From positions 1 to 64,000 of the forward strand of contig CAWDXD010000024.1 of assembly GCA_963806145.1 (NCBI GenBank): 64,000 bases of DNA. The letters are read 5' to 3'. The position numbers and the translations under genes were made by a program. The notes below the pieces were generated by a model. That model was not told the origin of the DNA, searched no databases, and saw nothing but the letters and a program-made list of their open reading frames with translations. Source of the DNA: DASXKD01 sp963806145. GTDB lineage: Bacteria; Actinomycetota; Actinomycetes; Streptosporangiales; Streptosporangiaceae. Shown here one piece after another: positions 49,059-57,573 of the stretch (within the stretch, counting starts at the first letter, position 1; each line of letters starts with the position of its first letter).

Positions 49059-50213
49059 TTAGCCGGGGGAATTGGCGGTGAAGTGTGCTGCCGCGTCGAT
49101 GCCGGTGCCCGTGGCGTGCCCTGGAAGGCGGACAGCGGGGCCACTGTAGCGCATCCCGCCACGGACGAACCTCCTGGGCATAAGCAAGGGAGTATCGAGG
49201 TCGATGTAGCTGAAGAAGGGATAGCTCGCAGCCGCGATCGCGGCTGAGAATGTCATGGATACCGCTGTCTCGACCATGCCGCCGATCATCCCGGTCATCC
49301 CCGCTGACCGGGCGATAGATATTATGTCGAGCGCGTCTGCGACACCGCACTTCATCAGTTTGACATTGACCGAGCTTATGCCGCCCAACTCCGCAACGCG
49401 AATGGCATCCGCAGGGCAACGGACGGACTCGTCGGCGCAAACGGGAATGCCGTGCTCTCTTTCCAGCTCCGCAAGGCCGGCGATGTCAGGCGCCGCGACC
49501 GGCTGCTCGACGAGGATAACTGCCGCGCCTGCCCCGGCCACACTGCCCAGGAATCGATGAGCCTGTGAGCGGGAAAACCCAGCATTTCCATCCACTATAA
49601 TGGAAAGCTCGGGCGTCGCCCGGGAAATAGCCACAACGCGCGCGACATCCAGCTCCCAGTCATCGGCGCCAATCTTCACCTTGACAGTCTTGAATCCAGA
49701 ATCCTCGGCATGATGTGCAGATTCCACACTGTGCCTGACGTCGCCGGCCGGGATGGTGATATCGGTCATGAGCTCGTGCGGGAGTCCCCCGAAAAAGGCA
49801 GGCAGCGAGAGGCCGAGATGGCGAGCCAGGGCATCGATCACCGCCTGCTCCACGGCGCATCTCGCCGCGGCCGCCTCGGGGCGGAGGTGGCGCAGGTCAG
49901 CCGCCAGAACCCGCCAACCGGCGGCGTCGCGTCCTGCGACAGTCGCGATCATGCCCTGCAACGCGGTGAGCGTGCTGGCTTGTGTTTCCCCGGTAATCAC
50001 TTCGAACGGGGCGGCCTCACCGTACCCGGTCGAGCCATCCTGCAATACCGCCCGTACCAGCACGTTCCGCGCTGTGGCAACTGCGCCCTTGGAGATGGCG
50101 AAGCTCTCGGCCAGCCGCACCGTGATAGGAACCATGTCCAGTCGCGCGATCGTGCGCGTACGCTCTGCTGCCGTGCCGCCTTCCGGCCCGAGCGCGTGCC
50201 GCAGTGCTGCCAT
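49059..50213 (-). CDS. Dipeptide epimerase, L-Ala-D/L-Glu-epimerase-like (enolase superfamily)
   Basis: The 384-residue enolase-superfamily protein has a capping domain in its first 150 residues (VRLAESFAISKGAVATARNVLV) and a barrel with the muconate-lactonising/dipeptide-epimerase layout. Catalytic Lys lies in KTVKVKIG, metal ligands in VDGNAGF (Asp), VEQPV (Glu) and ADES (Asp), and the second Lys in NVKLMKCG, with a final DLDTP loop. That pattern is typical of Ala-Glu epimerases, which act in murein peptide recycling, but other dipeptides are common substrates. ATG at 50213 is used; the frame extends another 53 codons. It is divergent from the tandem-ligase gene and has lower GC than its left neighbours. 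Confidence 0.85.
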   Translation of the reverse strand: MAALRHALGPEGGTAAERTRTIARLDMVPITVRLAESFAISKGAVATARNVLVRAVLQDGSTGYGEAAPFEVITGETQASTLTALQGMIATVAGRDAAGWRVLAADLRHLRPEAAAARCAVEQAVIDALARHLGLSLPAFFGGLPHELMTDITIPAGDVRHSVESAHHAEDSGFKTVKVKIGADDWELDVARVVAISRATPELSIIVDGNAGFSRSQAHRFLGSVAGAGAAVILVEQPVAAPDIAGLAELEREHGIPVCADESVRCPADAIRVAELGGISSVNVKLMKCGVADALDIISIARSAGMTGMIGGMVETAVSMTFSAAIAAASYPFFSYIDLDTPLLMPRRFVRGGMRYSGPAVRLPGHATGTGIDAAAHFTANSPG

Positions 50214-50565
50214 GGTCGTGATCTCTGCTCCCACCTGGGGTGATACCCCGGCGGCTAACCGCGAATCAGGCAGCAAAGGGATCTGCGCCTTAAAGTTTCG
50301 CGGGGTTGGAGTGGCGGCAGAGGCGATCTTGAAACTATCGGGTGGGCCCCCACCGGTCTCTGCTGCGGGCATCTGGCAAACTCAGCCTACCGGCGCCGCT
50401 GTCGTGCCCGGCAACCTCTTTGCCACGCGACTCGTCCTGCGCCCGGATCGCCTATGCTACAACGCAGTCCAACGTTGACGAGGCACCGGCCGCCTCTCAC
50501 GCCTCCCGCGAGGAATTGAGTTCTACGGGCACTCGTAAAATACTTGCCAAAGATGTGGAGCATTG
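50214..50565. other. Divergent promoter region of the cassette
   Basis: No gene. It contains a possible hairpin (TGGGGTGATACCCC), AT-rich bases before the tandem-ligase start (TAAAATACTTG around 50536), and TTGACG and TTGAGT elements whose spacing to those is not canonical. If the epimerase starts further upstream (50372), the region shrinks to about 190 bases. Confidence 0.4.
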
Positions 50566-52989
50566 ATGGTATCGCTTGCGCTGCTGCTCGGCGGTCCCTC
50601 GCGGGAGCGGGGTATCTCCCTCAACTCCGCACGTTCCGTCGCTGATCATCTGGTGGGCACGGATGTCCAACTCAAGGAGATCATTTACTTCGACCGCCAC
50701 TTGCGCGCGTACTCTATTTCGCGGAGCCTCCTGTACTGCAATACTCCTTCGGATTTCGACTTTAAGCTAACGCTGGCCGGCGGCGCGCTGGCCGGGAGAG
50801 ATCTCGCTGCCCGTCTCCGGAGCGTGGATCTTGTCTTTCCTGCCATCCACGGCGCCTTCGGCGAGGATGGGCAACTCCAGGCCCTGCTTGAATCAGCAGA
50901 AGTCCCGTTCGTTGGGACAGGTGCCAGCGCCTGCCGGGTGGCGTTCGATAAGTTCCGGGCAACAGACACGATGCGCACGGCAGGCGTGGGTACCGTTCCC
51001 ACTATCTTGATCACCTCGCAGCAGTCGGCCGCGATGAGAGAAGAAGCACTTCTCGGTGCGTTCCCCGAAGCCGCCAAGGTTGTCGTCAAGCCTGCTCAGG
51101 GTGGTTCCAGCATCGATGTTCATGTCTTGCCCGACCGGCGCGCGGGCGTCGAGATCGTCGAAGACATGATGAGCCGGTACAGCCGCGTCGTCATCCAGCC
51201 GTGGATCACCGGGACCGAAATGACCACTATTGTCATGCAAGGGCCAGCCGGTCCGGTTGCATTGATTCCCCTGCAAATTGAGCTGAGGAATCGCTGGGGT
51301 GACAACGACATCTTTGACTACCGGCGTAAGTACCTTGCCAGCAACGACTCGCACTATTATTGCCCGCCCGCGCAGGACATGGTGGTTATCAAAGAGATTC
51401 AACGTGTCTCTGAGCGTGCATTCACCCTGCTCGGCCTCAGGGATTTCGCCAGGATCGACAGCTGGCTTCGGCCGGACGGCGAGATCCTCGTCTCCGATAT
51501 CAATCCCATTAGCGGTATGGAACAGAATAGCTTCCTGTTTATCTCCGCCGCGCAGATGGGAATGAGCCATGCAGACATCCTGCGGTTTGTTGTTCACACC
51601 GCGGCCAGGAGGATCGGAATCGAGGAGGCTGGCGGAAGCCCGGTCAACGCCGGCGCTCCCGCGATACGCCAGCAGGTCGCGGTGCTGTTCGGCGGCGAGA
51701 CGGCCGAGCGGCAGGTGTCGGTGCTGTCCGGCACCAACGTCTGGCTGAAACTGCTCGGCTCGCAGCGCTACCTGCCACTGCCCTACCTGCTGGATCCCGA
51801 TGGGTCGGTATGGCGGTTGTCGTACTCGGCGGCGCTCCGCCATTCCGTCGAGGAGATCGTGGAATCATGCCGGGACGCGCAACAGCTCGATGACGTCCGC
51901 AGCAAGCTCGCGTCCTCGATACTCCACCGGCTGGGCGTGTCCGGGGATGACCTCAGCTCACCTGTATCGCCGCCTGTCCGGCTCACCATGGATGAGTTCC
52001 TTGCCGAGCATGATCTGGTGTTCATTGCGCTGCACGGCGGCGAGGGAGAGGACGGCACGCTGCAAGAAGTGCTTAGCCGCCGCGGCGTCCGCTACAACGG
52101 GTCGGGCGCAGCAGCGTCACGCTTGTGCATGGACAAGTACGAGACCGGCAAGATCATCGCAGCGCTGGCCCCGGAGGGCATCTATACAGCGCGGCGGATC
52201 TGCGTGCCGCTGCTGGATGCCCTCGCGCGGGACACGTCGGAGTTGTGGCAAGAGATCGAGGCGGCCTGCGGGGCTTCCCGCGTGGTCGTGAAACCCGTCG
52301 ACGACGGTTGCTCAGCGGGCGTGGTGCCGCTCGGCCGTGCCACCGATCTTGAGCTATACCTGCGCCTGATCGACAGCGGCGCACCGCGGCTGCAGGGGGA
52401 TTCGTTCTCCCTGCTGACGGCCGGCCAGATCATCGAATTGCCGACCAAGAAGCAGACGCGCCTGCTATTCGAGGAGTACATCGAGACCGATGATATCCGG
52501 GTCGATGACATAAGCGGCGATACCTCGAGCGCGGCCAGCTTGATTTGGGGGCAGAAACGTGACACTGGCTGGGCCGAGGTAACCGTCGGAGTGCTCGGGA
52601 AGAAAGGCTCCATGATGGCCATGAATCCGAGCATTACCGTTGCGAGCAGCGGTATCCTCTCGCTGGAAGAGAAATTTATGGGTGGCACCGGCGTCAACAT
52701 CACTCCGCCTCCCGCGCCACCGCTTGGCCGAGTCCGCCCCGAAGCTGTGCACGCGGCGAAAGAAAGAATAGCCCGGGTAGCGAATGCCCTTGGAATGGCT
52801 GGTTACGGGCGAATAGACGCGTTTATGCATCGGGAGACCGGAGAGGTCATCATCATAGAGGCCAACTCCCTGCCCGGCCTGACCCCTGCCACCGTGTTCT
52901 ACCACCAGGGGCTCGCCGAGGAACCGCCGCTGCCGCCGCGCGACATCCTGGAGATGATCGTCGACTTGGCTGACTCACCTGGGACGTAG
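50566..52989 (+). CDS. Tandem fusion of two D-Ala-D-Ala-ligase-like ATP-grasp units
   Basis: The 807-residue protein contains two complete Ddl-type units. Unit 1 (about 1-350): LLLGGPSRERGISL, AIHGAFGEDGQLQALLE, KPAQGGSSIDV and a modified end motif SDINPISGMEQ, in which the usual Glu is Asp. Unit 2 (about 368-807): FGGETAERQVSVLSG, ALHGGEGEDGTLQEVL, VKPVDDGCSAGV and the canonical EANSLPGLTPATV. Ddl joins two D-amino acids with ATP. Unit 2 has a large insert (about 80 residues after LYLRLIDSG). Having both in one chain is not the usual single, homodimeric Ddl of about 320-360 residues; they may catalyse two joinings or form an internal dimer. ATG at 50566 with GTGGAG before it. Confidence 0.85.
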   Translation: MVSLALLLGGPSRERGISLNSARSVADHLVGTDVQLKEIIYFDRHLRAYSISRSLLYCNTPSDFDFKLTLAGGALAGRDLAARLRSVDLVFPAIHGAFGEDGQLQALLESAEVPFVGTGASACRVAFDKFRATDTMRTAGVGTVPTILITSQQSAAMREEALLGAFPEAAKVVVKPAQGGSSIDVHVLPDRRAGVEIVEDMMSRYSRVVIQPWITGTEMTTIVMQGPAGPVALIPLQIELRNRWGDNDIFDYRRKYLASNDSHYYCPPAQDMVVIKEIQRVSERAFTLLGLRDFARIDSWLRPDGEILVSDINPISGMEQNSFLFISAAQMGMSHADILRFVVHTAARRIGIEEAGGSPVNAGAPAIRQQVAVLFGGETAERQVSVLSGTNVWLKLLGSQRYLPLPYLLDPDGSVWRLSYSAALRHSVEEIVESCRDAQQLDDVRSKLASSILHRLGVSGDDLSSPVSPPVRLTMDEFLAEHDLVFIALHGGEGEDGTLQEVLSRRGVRYNGSGAAASRLCMDKYETGKIIAALAPEGIYTARRICVPLLDALARDTSELWQEIEAACGASRVVVKPVDDGCSAGVVPLGRATDLELYLRLIDSGAPRLQGDSFSLLTAGQIIELPTKKQTRLLFEEYIETDDIRVDDISGDTSSAASLIWGQKRDTGWAEVTVGVLGKKGSMMAMNPSITVASSGILSLEEKFMGGTGVNITPPPAPPLGRVRPEAVHAAKERIARVANALGMAGYGRIDAFMHRETGEVIIIEANSLPGLTPATVFYHQGLAEEPPLPPRDILEMIVDLADSPGT

Positions 52990-53168
52990 CCGACGGCCTC
53001 CTGGCCCGGCCGCCCTGACCTGCGGCAGGCAGGCCGATCGCGGACCGCGCACTAGTAGGCTTGGTGGCCCGGCCGGGCGGCGCCCGTCGTAGTCCTGCGT
53101 TACAAACCGCTGTCCGGCAGTGCGGTCGCCGCGCGCCGCCCGCAGCTCGATGGCTCGGAGGACCCCCT

Positions 53169-55670
53169 GTGGATGCAGTCAGCATCGCCGACCTGGCCGA
53201 CATAGTCGGCGGCCGGGTGACCGGCTGGACACCACAAGCCGATCTCGTCCGGCATGTGACCACTCACTCCCAGCACATCATGCAAGGAAGCGTCTTCTTC
53301 GCTTTGGCGGGCGCGCGAACGGACGGTCATGAATTCGCACGCCAGGCGCTGGCAAATGGCGCCGTCGGAGTGGTGCTCGCAGAAGACCAGAGCCAGGCGC
53401 ATGACTATGGCGGCCCCGTCGTCCAGGTGCGGAACCCGCTGGAAGCATTGCAACGGCTGGCTCAGTGGTGGCGCTCTCAGCTGTCGGCAACTGTTGTCGC
53501 GGTCGTGGGCAGCAGCGGCAAGACCGTGACCAAGGATGCACTCGTCCAAATTCTAGGCGCCGACCGGCGCGTTTTTGGCACACCAGGAAGCTTTAACAGC
53601 AAGCTGGGGGTTCCGCTTGCGCTCCTGGATTGCCCGGCTGACTGTGAGGTCGCCATCCTCGAAGCGGCGGCGACTGAACCGGGTGAAATGTCCCTCCTGC
53701 ACGACATCATTGACCCGGATCACGTTGTTTTCACCAACCTCGGCACGCGGCACGCCTCGAGCTTTCCTGGCCCCGAGGCGCACGCGCGGGAGCTGCTGTC
53801 CATTACCGGGGACGGTGCGCACGGCTGGCTGGTCATCGGCGATCCGCAGCCGGTGGTGCGCAGCGTGGCCGGGAGCCTGGCCACCCGCAGCTACTACCGT
53901 GGCGACTCCGCCGTGATACCTGCCTTTACGATCCTGGAAAGCGACCCGAGGAGCACGCTGGCCCGGGTCAGCTTCCCGGGTGTGGCTGACGGGCACGTCG
54001 TCATCCAGACACCGTTCGAGGAAATCCTCATGGATGTAGAGGTGGCCCTGGCCGCCTCCTGGCTGCTTGGCGTGGAACCCGGCACCGCACTCCAGGCTCT
54101 GACCGACTACGTGCCGACCGAGACCCGGATGGAGGTCTGGCAATCACCGGAAGGATGGACCGTGGTGCGCGACGTCGCGACCACCGATGCCGTCACCCTG
54201 GGCACGGCGCTGCAGGTATCCCGTCGCCTGGCACGCCAGTCGAGCCGGTTCAGCGTCGTACTGTCCGACCCCCTCGGGGCCTGCAAGACGGAAAGCGTGC
54301 ATGCCCTGGGCCGCACTCTCGGCAGCTCGAAGGTGGACAGCCTCTGGGCACTGGAGTGTGACTCGCACCGGGGGATCGGGGCAACCCTCACCGCGATGGG
54401 CTCCGATATGGAAGTTCGCTACTTCGCCAGCCTCGAGGCGATGCGCCCCGTCCTTCGTGACAATCTCGGCAACGACGACATCGTCCTGATCGAGTCCCCC
54501 AGGGAGCGCTCTCTCGCGGACGTGACCTCAACCCTGATAGAGCCGCTCGCCCCCACCCGGCTTTATATCGACAGGGCAGCGCTGGAGAGCAACGTCGTCG
54601 CGTTCCGCCGGCTGGTCGGGCCCCAGGTCCAGCTTCTCGCCATGGTCAAGGGCCTGGCGTACGGGACGAACGCGGTCCATGTCAGCAGGTCACTGCAAGC
54701 CGCAGGTATCGACCAGCTCGGCGTGGCAACGGTGGATGAGGGCATTGCCCTGCGGCGAGCCGAGGTAACACTGCCGATTCTCGTCACCCTCGCCACATCG
54801 ACGGAGATGGACAAGGTCATCAGGAATGACCTGACTCCGCAGATCTATACGTCAAACATGCTGGACGCGGTGATCTTCCATGCCCAGCTGAGCACACGGC
54901 GGCAGCCGGTAAAGATTCATCTGGAAGTTGAAACGGGCATGCATCGGACAGGGTTTCAGCCGGACGACGCTATCAAGGCCCTGGAACGCCTTCGCGGCGA
55001 GCCATCGGTCAGCCTGGCCGGGCTCATGACGCACTTTGCCTGCGCGGATGAGCCCGGCGAGGATGAATTTACACTGGAGCAGATCGCACGATTCATGAAA
55101 GTGGCACGCGCCGCGGAAGAGCTTGGCTTTAAGGACGTCATCAAGCACGCGGCAAACACGGCCGGTGCCATTCGCTTTCCGGCGGCGCGCCTCGACATGG
55201 TGCGCGTTGGCATTGGCCTGTACGGGGTCTATCCCTCAGCCGGGACGGCGCACCAGATCAACCTCACCCCTGTCGTGGCGCTGGTCAGCCAGATCGTCGA
55301 AATCCAGGACCTGTCCGCAGGTGATCGTATCGGCTATGGGGGGACTTACCGGGTGCCGGAGGGCGGGCGGCGGGTCGCCGTCGTGGCCGCCGGTTACCAT
55401 GATTGCGTTCCGCGGAGCCTTTCAAATTTTGGCTATGTTTCCGTCGATGGCCGCAAGTGCCACATCCTGGGCAGGGTATCGATGGACTCGATGGTCGTGG
55501 ACGTCAGCGACTGCCCAGGCGCCGCGGTCGGCAGTGACGTGCTAATTTATGGCCGGCACGGAGGGTCGAGCGTGTCCATCGAGGAAGTGGCAGCGGCAAT
55601 GGACACGATCCCGTATGAGCTTCTTTCCCGGGTCCAGCCGCGGGTCCTGCGGGTGCTGACCCAGCATTGA
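53169..55670 (+). CDS. MurF-like domain fused to alanine racemase
   Basis: The 833-residue fusion starts with a MurF-like part (about 1-450). It has the P-loop VVGSSGKTVTKD (residues 112-123, Lys118), FNSKLGVPLALLDCP and a Glu in ILEAAATEPGEMSLL. But the MurF signature DxYNANP is replaced by VRDVATTDAVTLG. From about 458 comes an alanine-racemase domain with PLP Lys494 in MVKGLAYGTN (usual VKAxAYGHG), IGYGGTYRVP (catalytic Tyr loop), GYHDCVPRSLSN and GRVSMDSMV. So the racemase looks active and the ligase part altered. MurF-Alr fusions are known from Bacteroidetes; one here, in a lower-GC stretch, suggests transfer. GTG at 53169, GGAGG nearby. Confidence 0.87.
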   Translation: MDAVSIADLADIVGGRVTGWTPQADLVRHVTTHSQHIMQGSVFFALAGARTDGHEFARQALANGAVGVVLAEDQSQAHDYGGPVVQVRNPLEALQRLAQWWRSQLSATVVAVVGSSGKTVTKDALVQILGADRRVFGTPGSFNSKLGVPLALLDCPADCEVAILEAAATEPGEMSLLHDIIDPDHVVFTNLGTRHASSFPGPEAHARELLSITGDGAHGWLVIGDPQPVVRSVAGSLATRSYYRGDSAVIPAFTILESDPRSTLARVSFPGVADGHVVIQTPFEEILMDVEVALAASWLLGVEPGTALQALTDYVPTETRMEVWQSPEGWTVVRDVATTDAVTLGTALQVSRRLARQSSRFSVVLSDPLGACKTESVHALGRTLGSSKVDSLWALECDSHRGIGATLTAMGSDMEVRYFASLEAMRPVLRDNLGNDDIVLIESPRERSLADVTSTLIEPLAPTRLYIDRAALESNVVAFRRLVGPQVQLLAMVKGLAYGTNAVHVSRSLQAAGIDQLGVATVDEGIALRRAEVTLPILVTLATSTEMDKVIRNDLTPQIYTSNMLDAVIFHAQLSTRRQPVKIHLEVETGMHRTGFQPDDAIKALERLRGEPSVSLAGLMTHFACADEPGEDEFTLEQIARFMKVARAAEELGFKDVIKHAANTAGAIRFPAARLDMVRVGIGLYGVYPSAGTAHQINLTPVVALVSQIVEIQDLSAGDRIGYGGTYRVPEGGRRVAVVAAGYHDCVPRSLSNFGYVSVDGRKCHILGRVSMDSMVVDVSDCPGAAVGSDVLIYGRHGGSSVSIEEVAAAMDTIPYELLSRVQPRVLRVLTQH

Positions 55671-55711
55671 TCAGCAGTGGGGAACCGGCGGTGCTGAGAA
55701 AGGCGTCACGG

Positions 55712-55717
55712 TAGGCT
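55712..55717 (+). promoter_or_regulatory. -10 box of the Lrp-family gene
   Basis: TAGGCT, six bases, then ATG at 55724. It lies between the fusion gene and the regulator, so lrp-aminotransferase can be expressed separately. Confidence 0.5.
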
Positions 55718-55723
55718 TGCCTG

Positions 55724-56215
55724 ATGCGAGAGATCATTGACATCCTGCAAGCCGATGGGCGCGCCACCCCGGAGCGCATTGCGACCATGACAGGACTCGA
55801 CGCCGATAGCGTGCGTGATCAGATCGCCGCCTGGGAGCAGGAGGGGGTCATCAGGCGCTATAAGGCCGTGGTCGACCCGGATCAGATGCGCAAGATCGCG
55901 GGCGTTGAAGTGATCACTGCACTGATCGATGTATCGGTCTCCCCGGAGCGTGGTGTCGGCTTCGACGACGTAGCCGCGCGGATATCCCAGTTTCCCGAAG
56001 TCCGGTCCGTGCACCTGGTATCCGGCGTCCAAGACCTGCGTTGCGTGGTAACCGGACGAAGCATGCACGACGTCGCCGATTTCGTCGCTCAAAAGCTCGC
56101 CACCATAAATCGGGTAACCGCCACCGCCACACATTTCGTTCTGAAGACGTACAAGGATGACGGCGAGCTGTTTATCGCGGCCGCCGAGGACCACCGCCTG
56201 AGAGTGGCACCATGA
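55724..56215 (+). CDS. Lrp/AsnC-family transcriptional regulator
   Basis: The 163-residue regulator has an N-terminal helix-turn-helix (residues 5-50: ILQADGRATPERIATMTGLDADSVRDQIAAWEQEGVI) and a RAM ligand-binding domain (about 65-150). The domains match AsnC/Lrp proteins that sense amino acids. It overlaps the aminotransferase start by four bases (ATGA), the same pairing as AlaR-AlaT in Bacillus, where the regulator controls the alanine transaminase. It probably controls this cassette in response to an amino acid, perhaps alanine. Confidence 0.87.
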   Translation: MREIIDILQADGRATPERIATMTGLDADSVRDQIAAWEQEGVIRRYKAVVDPDQMRKIAGVEVITALIDVSVSPERGVGFDDVAARISQFPEVRSVHLVSGVQDLRCVVTGRSMHDVADFVAQKLATINRVTATATHFVLKTYKDDGELFIAAAEDHRLRVAP

Positions 56216-57387
56216 GGCCCCTGAACCCGGCCGTCGTCGCCTGCCCGCCATCGGGGATACGCCGCTTCTTCGATATAGCAGCCAGCATGGAAGACGTCAT
56301 CTCGCTGGGGGTGGGCGAGCCCGACTATACGACCCCCTGGCGTATCAGGGAAGCCGGAATATTCGCCCTGGAAAGTGGCATCACCACCTATACATCGAAC
56401 GCGGGCCTGCTGGAACTTCGCGAGGCCATTTGCGCGGATCTTCATCGCCGCTATGGCATGAGTTACCGGCCAGCCGATGAATGTCTCATTACCGCTGGTG
56501 TGTCAGAAGGGCTTGACCTGGCACTCCGGGCCTTGCTGGCGCCAGGCGATGAGGTGCTGATCCCGGAACCTTGCTATGTCGCGTATGGGCCTTGCGTGAG
56601 CCTGGCGGGCGGTAAGCCGGTAGCCGTTCCCACGAGCGGGACCGACGGCTTCCGGCTGCACGCCGACCGGATCGCGGCCGCTATTACACCAAGAACAAAG
56701 GCAATACTGCTCAGTTCGCCCGCCAACCCGACGGGGGCCGTTCAGGCACGTGAAGATCTAGCGGCCGTGGTCGAACTGGCCGTGCGGCATGATCTTTACC
56801 TGATTTCTGACGAGATATACGAGAGGCTCAGCTACCTTTCGCCACACGTCTGCGTGGCCACCCTGCCGGGCGCGCTCGAGCGGACTATCCTGCTGGGCGG
56901 CTTCTCGAAGGCTTACGCCATGACGGGATGGCGCGTAGGCTATTTGTGTGCTCCTGCGGCCATATCGGAGCTGGCCTGCCGGATCCATCAGTACACCATG
57001 CTCTGCGCGTCACATATATCGCAGCTGGCCGCGCTGGAGGCGCTGCGCAGCGGCGAAGCTGACGCGGATGAAATGATCGCCGACTATGACCGCCGCCGCC
57101 GTGTCTTCGTCAAGGGCCTCTGCGAAATCGGCCTGGACTGCCCAGAGCCTGGCGGGGCATTCTATGCGTTCCCTTCTATTAGCGGTACCGGCCTGACCTC
57201 CCAGGAATTCGCCGAACAACTCCTCTACGCCGAGCGCGTTGCCGTGGTTCCTGGAGATGTCTTCGGTGCGTCGGGCGAAGGATATGTTCGGTGCTGCTAT
57301 GCGACAGCACTATCGGAACTCGAGGAGGCGCTGGTCCGGATCGAGCGTTTCTTGGGCAAGCTTCCCGCTGCTCCCGGCGCGCACTGA
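56212..57387 (+). CDS. Class I/II aminotransferase
   Basis: The 391-residue PLP enzyme has GVGEPDYTTPWRIREAG near the start, the PLP-contact LSSPANPTGA and DEIYERLSY, catalytic Lys233 in GGFSKAYAMTGWRVGY and a final Arg in EGYVRCCYA. It is typical of aspartate/alanine-type aminotransferases (subgroup I-gamma). With a coupled Lrp regulator and a racemase nearby it could supply L-alanine or another amino acid for the cassette. Substrate unknown. The start overlaps the stop of the regulator (ATGA). Confidence 0.88.
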   Translation: MRPLNPAVVACPPSGIRRFFDIAASMEDVISLGVGEPDYTTPWRIREAGIFALESGITTYTSNAGLLELREAICADLHRRYGMSYRPADECLITAGVSEGLDLALRALLAPGDEVLIPEPCYVAYGPCVSLAGGKPVAVPTSGTDGFRLHADRIAAAITPRTKAILLSSPANPTGAVQAREDLAAVVELAVRHDLYLISDEIYERLSYLSPHVCVATLPGALERTILLGGFSKAYAMTGWRVGYLCAPAAISELACRIHQYTMLCASHISQLAALEALRSGEADADEMIADYDRRRRVFVKGLCEIGLDCPEPGGAFYAFPSISGTGLTSQEFAEQLLYAERVAVVPGDVFGASGEGYVRCCYATALSELEEALVRIERFLGKLPAAPGAH

Positions 57388-57561
57388 CCGCCCTGCGGTA
57401 GCCCTATGCTCCGGCGGCAGCTGCCAGAGGGCGCGCTCCTCCGGCCGGGAGCCTGCGCACCGGGAGCATGCACAGGACCCCTGCCAGCCACGGGTGGCAG
57501 GACCGCGGCCCTCCCGCGGCTGCGCCGTGAAGATCAGCACGTAGGCCGGCCGCTCCCCTCG

Positions 57562-57567
57562 TAAGTT
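57562..57567 (+). promoter_or_regulatory. -10 box of the DUF885 gene
   Basis: TAAGTT, a six-base G run, then the ATG at 57574. The G run could double as a Shine-Dalgarno-like element. Confidence 0.4.
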
Positions 57568-57573
57568 GGGGGG

